A stretch of DNA of 64,000 bases. Origin: an uncultured Thermogutta sp. (GTDB lineage: Bacteria > Planctomycetota > Planctomycetia > Pirellulales > Thermoguttaceae). Position 1 is the stretch's first letter, and every line of letters begins with the position of its first letter. Below, piece after piece: positions 54,106 through 61,116 of this stretch. The notes below the pieces were generated by a model. It was not told the DNA's origin. It was given only the letters and a program-made list of their open reading frames with translations, and did no database searches. A program made the translations under genes and the position numbers. The stretch is from contig CAKZMM010000187.1 in the NCBI GenBank assembly GCA_937128505.1, positions 1 through 64,000 of the forward strand, in the 5' to 3' direction.

Positions 54106-55656
54106 ATGGAGAGAATTTTCACGAGGTCAGAAGACGCATCGGCGAATTTCGAAGGTAGGATCGAGGACCTCAATCGCCTCGAGGTGCAATCGGATGGCGC
54201 CTTTGTCGTCTACTGGATGCACGCACAACGGCGTCTGCAATTCAATCACGCCTTGGAGCGGGCTGTAGCCTGGGCGACACAGTTGCAAAAGCCCCTGGTC
54301 ATCATCGAGACCTTGGGACTTAGCCGCTGGCCGAGCGAGCGGCATTACGCTTTCGTCCTCGACGGTATGGCCGAACATGCACAGGCCCTGGAAAAGTCGT
54401 CCGTACACTACTTGCCGTTTATAGAAACCCGCCATGGAGAGGTAGTGGAGCGGATCTGTCGGCTCGGCGAACTTGCAGCAGTAATCGTCGCGGATGATTT
54501 CCCGATCCGCGACATGCGGGAACCTCTTTTCAAGGTCGCTCGGCAAAACACCACGAAATTCGAGGCGGTAGATTCCAACGGTCTTCTTCCTTTGCGCCAA
54601 GCCCCGAAGGTGTTTCTAACGGCAGCCAGTTTCCGGCGATTTATGCAGAAGAATTTACCCCGGCTTCTCGGCCGATTTCCTAAGCCGCAACCGCTTGCCG
54701 CACCTTTGCCCCGCTTGGGCAGGACGCGGAATGCGTTGAAATCGCTGGACTCGCTCCGAGAGTTATTCCCTCGGATGAAGCAGGAATCCGCTCGGGGCCG
54801 AGATGCAATTTTAGCTTCCCTCTCGCTCGACCACCGGGCAACAAAGGTCGATTTGAAGGGGGGCACCGCTAGAGCAATTCAACTATGGCGAACATTTCTG
54901 GAACATAAGCTGGAGGATTACCACCGCAATCGCAATCACCCAGACCTCGATGCCACCAGCGGGCTTGCGCCCTATCTGCATCACGGTTATATTTCTACCT
55001 ATCAAATCTTTTGCGAGCTTATCGAAGCATTCTCGGCCGAGACGCCACGGACCGGTAGTCAACTTGAATTTGCATTCGAAGATAAGTCAACGAAAAATAA
55101 GTCAACTAGAGTTAGCGGAGATCGGTGGTTGAAACTTCCGGAGGCGGCCTCCGCGTTTCTCGACCAGGTAATCACGTGGCGTGAACTCGGTTTCAATTGC
55201 TGCCATTGCCGGCATGATTACGACCAGTACGACTCCCTGCCCGCTTGGGCCAAAAATACCCTGGAGACGCACAAGAAGGACCGCAGGCCGTGGCTTTACT
55301 CGCCAGAGGAGTTCGAGGCGGCCCGCACGCACGATCCGCTGTGGAATGCAGCCCAGCGGCAGCTAGTCACCGAGGGTAAACTGCATAATTATGCGCGGAT
55401 GCTTTGGGGAAAGAAGATTCTGGAGTGGTCTTCCTCCCCAGAGGAGGCCCTGCAAACGATGATTGATTTGAATAACCGCTACGGTCTCGATGGAAACGAC
55501 CCCAACTCCTACACGGGTATTTTTTGGATTTTGGGGCGTTACGATCGACCCTGGGGACCCGAGCGGCCCATTTTCGGCACCATCCGCTACATGAGTTCAG
55601 AAAGTGCCCGGCGGAAGTTGAAGGTCAAGAACTATCTTGCCCGGTATAGCGATTGA
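54106..55656 (+). CDS. Class II CPD photolyase
   Basis: Flavin-dependent enzyme that repairs cyclobutane pyrimidine dimers in DNA using blue light. The N-terminal Rossmann-like part begins YWMHAQRRLQFNHALERAV, a class II signature in which the protein states its two-residue QR. The C-terminal FAD domain has SGLAPYLHHGYIST, ITWRELGFNCC, LWNAAQRQLVTEGKLHNYARMLWGKKILEWS and LNNRYGLDGNDPNSYTGIFW, all diagnostic of class II rather than class I. 516 residues, slightly over the usual 450-480 through N-terminal and small linker extensions. No SOS-type box identified upstream. Confidence 0.95.
   Translation: MERIFTRSEDASANFEGRIEDLNRLEVQSDGAFVVYWMHAQRRLQFNHALERAVAWATQLQKPLVIIETLGLSRWPSERHYAFVLDGMAEHAQALEKSSVHYLPFIETRHGEVVERICRLGELAAVIVADDFPIRDMREPLFKVARQNTTKFEAVDSNGLLPLRQAPKVFLTAASFRRFMQKNLPRLLGRFPKPQPLAAPLPRLGRTRNALKSLDSLRELFPRMKQESARGRDAILASLSLDHRATKVDLKGGTARAIQLWRTFLEHKLEDYHRNRNHPDLDATSGLAPYLHHGYISTYQIFCELIEAFSAETPRTGSQLEFAFEDKSTKNKSTRVSGDRWLKLPEAASAFLDQVITWRELGFNCCHCRHDYDQYDSLPAWAKNTLETHKKDRRPWLYSPEEFEAARTHDPLWNAAQRQLVTEGKLHNYARMLWGKKILEWSSSPEEALQTMIDLNNRYGLDGNDPNSYTGIFWILGRYDRPWGPERPIFGTIRYMSSESARRKLKVKNYLARYSD
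55082..55106 (+). repeat. In-frame 15-base duplication in the photolyase
   Basis: ATAAGTCAAC at 55082 and again at 55097, giving repeated KST in a surface linker of the photolyase (DKSTKNKST). Confidence 0.75.
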
Positions 55657-56091
55657 ACCGACCACAAAACGCGCAGTTCACTCGAATCCATGCTTCGTTT
55701 CAATTGGAACCCGTATATTCCGGAGAAGATTCCGATTCTTGTATATTCCGGGGAAAATTCCGCTTCTTCAAAGCCGCGGTTTTTCGGCGTATCCTGCCTC
55801 CTCCATAACTTTCGGCAACTTTCCCCAAGGCAGCAGACCGAGCAATCCGCATCCGCGGCAAGCGTCGCCGTCCAAAAGGGCAAGCCCACCTGTTTTTAGA
55901 AAGAGGTTTGCTACCGGGTAATCCGCGCAAGGTTCGCTTGATAATCCCGCAGGATCAGGCTTAAGAAGATCCTGCTTTGGCAACGTTCTTCTAATTTTTG
56001 GGCCTGTTAATCCGCTTGTTTTAGGCCCCTTAACTTCGGCTCGGTTCTTTGATCCCCTCCTCCGATTGAACCGAGTTTGGGGTGCAGATGA
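55657..56091. other. Spacer between convergent genes
   Basis: 435 bases between the photolyase stop and the giant protein stop, with the 28-base tandem duplication listed separately. No terminator is clear. Confidence 0.35.
55713..55768. repeat. 28-base tandem duplication
   Basis: Adjacent units GTATATTCCGG(A/G)GAA, (G/A)ATTCCG(A/C)TTCTT at 55713-55740 and 55741-55768, differing at only three positions. Confidence 0.95.
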
Positions 56092-59000
56092 TCACTTCAA
56101 GCCGGCCCGCAAATAATCGATCGCAAACTCCACATTCGCTCCGCCGGCGATGGGGTCGATCCGCAGGCTTGTGATTGTCTGTCCCTTCCAGGCGGAGTGC
56201 CCACCCAGTTCGAGACGATACTCGTGCCAATTCCCGTCACCATGAACCGGAAAACGGATCGATTTCGCCTCTGTAAAGTTCGGTTCTTCTGCCGTGGCCC
56301 AAAAGAGTTGACCACCCCCGAACTGGGAAACTTTCATCCGCAAATAAAGCACAGGTGCCGAATCCCCCGGAACTCTCATGAGCGGACGAATGAGATACGG
56401 ATCACCGCCGGTTGTGATACCCAGCAACTCGTCCTCGGAAGTGTGAAACTCGCTGATGTCATGGGCAGCGACCCAACCTTCGGTCGACCGCTCGAATTCG
56501 AACGCAATCTTTTGAGCGAGACTCGGCAGCCTTTCCAGGGCGGCGAACCGCGCAGGCTCCACCACAATTTCGATGGGTCCGGGGTTGGGAATTCGCATGG
56601 CCAGAAAATGGTAGCCGCGATCGAAGTACCAAGACGGTTCATCTAACACCTCTCCCGGTCTGCGCTCGGGCATTATTTGTCCGTTAACACCGACCGCGGT
56701 CGGACGATCAATGTTAGTGACAAGAATCAAGGCCGGTTCCCCCGGGGAAACCACGGCGGCCAGTTCTAGCCGACTTGCCTCCCAGCGTACATTCTGCAAG
56801 CGCACCGTCGAACTCAGGTGCAAACGGTTTCCATCACGAGAGAGGATTGTAGTTTGCGGCTCCGGGTCGCGATCCATCAGCTTTAGCAGGCAATCAATGA
56901 TTTGCCGCGGGGCGAAGACCCAGGGACATTTTTCCGCGTCAATCGCACTGATATTGTCGGGCCAAAGCGCGACATTTTCGCCGCCTTGATCTTGCTGGTG
57001 AATCGCACTGGTGACGATGAGTCGCGCGATTTCGTCCCACGGCAAGCGCCGATCGTACTTGACCAAAGCAAGGAGCGCTTCAGCGTATCGCAAACCATTC
57101 CACTGCACGGGTCGGCCAAACCAGGAGCCTTCATACCACGTGGCTCCAAAAACAGGAATGCTCGCCCCAAGCAAAAACGGTTTTTCCGCGTCTGCCCAAA
57201 GGTAGATAAACGGAAGCCCTCGCCGGGCCCAGAGCACCGCTTCCTCCAGCCAGCGTCGTTCTCCGCTGAACCGATAGGCCTCTAAGAATGCTTCGACAGC
57301 TTCGGCTGCCGCCAGCACATCCGGGGTATGAACCGGAACCTCCCAAACCTGCGCCGCGCGGGGAACCCGAAAACTCTGCATTCGTTCCAAAGTCGGTAGC
57401 ATCGCTTGATAGGCTTGCAGATCGCCCGCAATCCGGGCATATCGAAGCACAGCCGTCGCTTTGGCCGCACAAATGCCGATTTCCAACGCTTCATGCGGGC
57501 CGAGATCGCGGTAGTCTTTCCCGACAAAAGGACCGCTACCTTCGCGGTCCGCGTCGTAGCGCCAAGTTCCGTCGGGGGCACGACTCATCAGCAAATTGGC
57601 CACAAGAAGCGGGTTGGCCCAAGCAAGGTCAAATCGCGCACCGTATCGCAGCATATCTAGGCGTGGGGGCTGCTCGATCAATTTGCAGACCAATTCTGCC
57701 CGTTGGCGGCATGCGCGCTTCAGCTCCTCATCTTCCGTAAAGAGTTCCCCTAAGAGCAGGTCGGCACAGAATGCCGCTGGGCGAGCCTTCTGCGAGAGAA
57801 TCCCGCCATTTTTGCTGGTCCACCACTCCTGGGTTTGCGCATCCCAAAGCGACTCCAAATAAGCCTGCATTGAGAAGGCGATTTCCCCCGCATAATCCCC
57901 ATGCGGAAGACGGGCGGGATCCGGCAATCCGAATGTCCGCAAATACTCCTCAATGGCGGCCAATGAATCTTTTGCCATCCCATCGGCAAAGATTCTGGCC
58001 GAAAGCTCGAGCGTCTGCCCTACCTTCAACGGGTACCCTTTTTCTGCCCGGCGGGAATTGACCGGCGTAAATTCAGGCACCGAAGGCAGGAAAAGGCCCA
58101 TCAAATGCCCCCGTTGGTTATTGAAACGATCCGGCGATCCAAACACGAACGCCGGACGATCGCGATTGCCGTCCCATTTTTGATGAACATCCCACAGTAA
58201 GCCGACCGTTCCAAAGTTTCCATGCACCCCCACTGCTGGCACCGTGATCATGTTCGGATGGACCACGTAGCGTTGCTGATCGGGGTGTCCCTCGGCAATA
58301 TCCAGGCTATCACTTGAAAGTTCATCCTCAACCAGCCATTCCAGACCCGGGAAAACCGCTTCATCTCGGTCCAAGGCATAGAGCATCGGTCCGTCAAAGC
58401 CCAAGATTTCCAGCGGCTCTTCGCTGCGGAGGCGGTAGGAGGCTTCGACTTGATGGCTTTCCCGTGATAATGCGAACCGGATCTCAATCGAAATCGGCCC
58501 GATACCGTCCAGCAGCAGTTTGCACGGGAAAAACAACTCCGCTTTTGTGTCACTCAAATCGACTTGGGGTTCCGCCGAACAATGAACGACCACTTCCAGA
58601 GGTCTCCGCTCCCGGGCGCGAAATACAAGTTGCGACAGGTACGGCATCCACGCTGCTTGTCGCCAGGAGGACGCCCCCCGCGTTTCAATCAATGCCGGGC
58701 CGAATCCTGATTGCTCCCGCAACCAGATACATCGAAGAGATTCATTTTCCAGAACGGCCCATCCGCTTCCCACGGAGGCATTAAGCCGCCCGGCAGGCTT
58801 GCCCACACTTACGCGTGGTACTACCTTGAGGCTCGAGATTAGCGTTTGGGAAAGGACTTTTCCACGCGATTGTATTGAAACGGTAAGCGGAAAGGTCCCT
58901 ACCGCGGTCGGCCTCAATTCAAATTTCAAAATGGTCTTTTGCCGCGGTGGCAAGAAGGCAACCTTTTTCTGGATTTTAGCGTTGGGGCCCTCCAACTCGG

Positions 59001-60054
59001 CGATGATATCCTGATAAAAAACATCGCCGGTATTTTCCAGCTCGCACTCCACGCCGATTGCTTCTCCGAGGAATGTGACGGGACTCACCGGCCCAAAGCT
59101 TCTGATCCGCACCCCTTCACGCAGCCAAAAAGTTCTCTGCGCAGGCAGCACACCGCCGCTCGCGGACACTTGGATTTTGCCCGGCGTTATCCGCCGTCCG
59201 GAAAGGGTCCAGCGGATTACCCGCCTTTCACCGGGGCGAAATGTTCCCAGCGATTGTTCGGCCGGTACTGCGGTCAGTCCCTCGGGCACAATGAGCCGCA
59301 GTGTGGCATTTTCCGCCGGCTGATCGCCCGCATTAGTGGCTACGATGCGGACGCTGGCTTCTTCGCCGGGTTGTTGGGGATCTTCATCTAGGGTAATCGT
59401 CCCCAATTCAACGAGCGGGCCCACTTGCTCCAAATATTTGAAATCATCCAAAAGCAACTCCCCTGCCTGGCCGTAAATTCGTGCCGCAAAATGAACCCAT
59501 TTAACCTTCGGATTCTGTGTGAAATCGTACTTCAGAAGACCGCGATGCCACTTTCCGTCTCCTATATGCTCTTCCGGCACCTCAAAAGTGGCCCGCGGTG
59601 AACCCGTGCGCTCCACCGGTTCTTCGTCCATGGGAATGACCGTAACCACGAGCCGCGCATTTTCCGCAGAAATCGCTTTGTACCAAAACTCAACTCCCCC
59701 CCGCAGTTGAGTAATTAAAGCCGGACGATTTGCCCCCGGATCCCACCCGCGGTTCAATCCCGTCTCGGGGGTTCTTGCATCCGGTGTGCGAAGCAGGCGA
59801 AGACTAAACTTGCCGCTGTGGGCGTCCTCCCACAGCTGTACCGTCCGTCCCACCGGGCCCCAAAATTCAGGAAAACCGTTAGGGGTAAGCCGTTCAAATC
59901 CCCCGTTGGTGCAGGGATTCTCCTCGGCTACTGCCGCTGCACAAATCATCCATGCGAGAAAAGAAAATGCGAGAAAAGAAAATTCGAGAAAACAAAATAC
60001 GCTTAAGCCGCGCATGCCGGAGCGCAAGCGGTGCCCGAGTTGCCTTCGCATCAT
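56092..60054 (-). CDS. Giant secreted protein with glycan-active features
   Basis: About 1320 residues, exported. I place the start at ATG 60054, which has GGAAGG 8 bases upstream; an ATG at 60081 is also in frame. The signal peptide is unusual, with a repeated hydrophobic core (FLEFSFLAFSFLAW) encoded by a 15-base DNA tandem repeat. Order: an N-terminal carbohydrate-binding-like beta-sandwich (NPCTNGGFERLTPNGFPEFW, typical of such modules); CARDB/NEW3-like units about 205-410; a large beta-rich segment; then a helical region about 720-1080 resembling an alpha/alpha toroid of glycan lyases and hydrolases (LDMLRYGARFDLAWANPLLVAN, WYEGSWFGRPVQWNGLRYAEALLALVKYD); and a final beta-sandwich close to those in the WbsX/esterase fusion. 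No family or catalytic residue can be named with confidence. Confidence 0.8.
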   Translation of the reverse strand: MMRRQLGHRLRSGMRGLSVFCFLEFSFLAFSFLAWMICAAAVAEENPCTNGGFERLTPNGFPEFWGPVGRTVQLWEDAHSGKFSLRLLRTPDARTPETGLNRGWDPGANRPALITQLRGGVEFWYKAISAENARLVVTVIPMDEEPVERTGSPRATFEVPEEHIGDGKWHRGLLKYDFTQNPKVKWVHFAARIYGQAGELLLDDFKYLEQVGPLVELGTITLDEDPQQPGEEASVRIVATNAGDQPAENATLRLIVPEGLTAVPAEQSLGTFRPGERRVIRWTLSGRRITPGKIQVSASGGVLPAQRTFWLREGVRIRSFGPVSPVTFLGEAIGVECELENTGDVFYQDIIAELEGPNAKIQKKVAFLPPRQKTILKFELRPTAVGTFPLTVSIQSRGKVLSQTLISSLKVVPRVSVGKPAGRLNASVGSGWAVLENESLRCIWLREQSGFGPALIETRGASSWRQAAWMPYLSQLVFRARERRPLEVVVHCSAEPQVDLSDTKAELFFPCKLLLDGIGPISIEIRFALSRESHQVEASYRLRSEEPLEILGFDGPMLYALDRDEAVFPGLEWLVEDELSSDSLDIAEGHPDQQRYVVHPNMITVPAVGVHGNFGTVGLLWDVHQKWDGNRDRPAFVFGSPDRFNNQRGHLMGLFLPSVPEFTPVNSRRAEKGYPLKVGQTLELSARIFADGMAKDSLAAIEEYLRTFGLPDPARLPHGDYAGEIAFSMQAYLESLWDAQTQEWWTSKNGGILSQKARPAAFCADLLLGELFTEDEELKRACRQRAELVCKLIEQPPRLDMLRYGARFDLAWANPLLVANLLMSRAPDGTWRYDADREGSGPFVGKDYRDLGPHEALEIGICAAKATAVLRYARIAGDLQAYQAMLPTLERMQSFRVPRAAQVWEVPVHTPDVLAAAEAVEAFLEAYRFSGERRWLEEAVLWARRGLPFIYLWADAEKPFLLGASIPVFGATWYEGSWFGRPVQWNGLRYAEALLALVKYDRRLPWDEIARLIVTSAIHQQDQGGENVALWPDNISAIDAEKCPWVFAPRQIIDCLLKLMDRDPEPQTTILSRDGNRLHLSSTVRLQNVRWEASRLELAAVVSPGEPALILVTNIDRPTAVGVNGQIMPERRPGEVLDEPSWYFDRGYHFLAMRIPNPGPIEIVVEPARFAALERLPSLAQKIAFEFERSTEGWVAAHDISEFHTSEDELLGITTGGDPYLIRPLMRVPGDSAPVLYLRMKVSQFGGGQLFWATAEEPNFTEAKSIRFPVHGDGNWHEYRLELGGHSAWKGQTITSLRIDPIAGGANVEFAIDYLRAGLK
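59952..59996 (-). repeat. 15-base tandem repeat encoding part of the signal peptide
   Basis: Three in-frame units AT(G/T)CGAGAAAA(G/C)AAA at 59952, 59967 and 59982; on the coding strand each gives a five-residue hydrophobic unit FSFLA or FSFLE. Confidence 0.9.
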
Positions 60055-61116
60055 TGCATCGCCCTTCCGCTGAAAATGCATCGAAAGTAATTCCCACTAA
60101 ATTGCCGCAAGTGAAGCTGGAAAACCGCGAGTCAAACTGGAAATCAGTCTAGCTTAACTTACGCTAAAGTGTGACTTACAGCGTAGCGTAATTTGGCAGG
60201 GTACCCCTTGCGGGCCAACTTGCCCCACACTGTAAGCGCAAAAACTGTAAGCATAAAAAGGTGGCGTCCCGAGGAATCGCACCCCCTGTAAAAAGGGTGA
60301 ATCAATCCACCCCCGCGACGGCTTTAATCCCAGCAAGTACGTCGATTTACATCACGGTGTTACGCCACACGGACCCAAAACATACACCCTTTTTCACCGA
60401 AATGTTAGTAGTGCGATCCGATTTTAGATCCACGGCGCATTTGCAGTTGTGGGGTGGATCCAACGGCTGCAGCACGCGAATGAGTGGAGTCTATCAAGCG
60501 AGAATGCCCGGTCAATGGAGGCTGTATCCAATTACCCCCAAACTTGAGCCGGGGTTTTGACGGCACAGATTCGGTTGGGTTCCGTTGAGCGGTTATCACG
60601 CGGCCGGCGGCAGGCTCATCAGAGAACGAACGAGATTCGCAGCGGGTTTTTGGTCTCCGAGGCGTACGTTTTTGGGAGGAGAATGTGCTGAGTAAAGCCG
60701 GCCTTCACGGCAAGAAAAATCGCATGCTGGGCAACGCTAATAAGGCAATTTCCTGCAAGGAACGCGCTTGTGCCTCAGTGCTCAACGGAGTTTCTCGGCG
60801 GAACCAGTGGGAATGAGTCACGATCGGTGGAGCCGCGGGAAAACCTTTTCCCCCTGTGCCCCTGTCTACTCCTGGAAGCTGAACTTTGCCGAGCAATCCG
60901 CTGCACGCCTCGGGATAGAAACTTTTTTGCTGATTGGTAATTTCTTTCTTGTTCTTTCTTGTCGGGGGGCTTCGGCTTGGCTTCAAGCTAAATCGCCTAA
61001 TCTGGAAGAAAGGAGGAGAGAGAATCCTATATGGGGAGAAAGGAGGAAAAGGAACCAATTGTGATAGCCATCTTTATGCTGCAAGCGCTTTAGATGGCCG
61101 CAAAGCGAAGATCTTG
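60055..61116. other. Long spacer
   Basis: About 1.06 kb between two minus-strand genes. ACTGTAAGC(G/A)(C/T)AAAA is duplicated near 60230-60258. A minus-strand tRNA 3'-half-like sequence at 60262-60290 was rejected. A minus-strand GGGTG...CACCC stem followed by TTTTT near 60290-60310 is terminator-like but weak. No gene recognised. Confidence 0.35.

Noticed and set aside
60262-60360. tRNA-like sequence on the minus strand (a T-arm-like GGGGGTGCGATTCCTCG and an end ACGCCAC with a matching GTGGCGT upstream)
   Set aside because: The T-loop lacks the TTC start, no D-arm or anticodon arm can be drawn, the span is about 108 bases, and there is no proper CCA end. At best a degenerate remnant.
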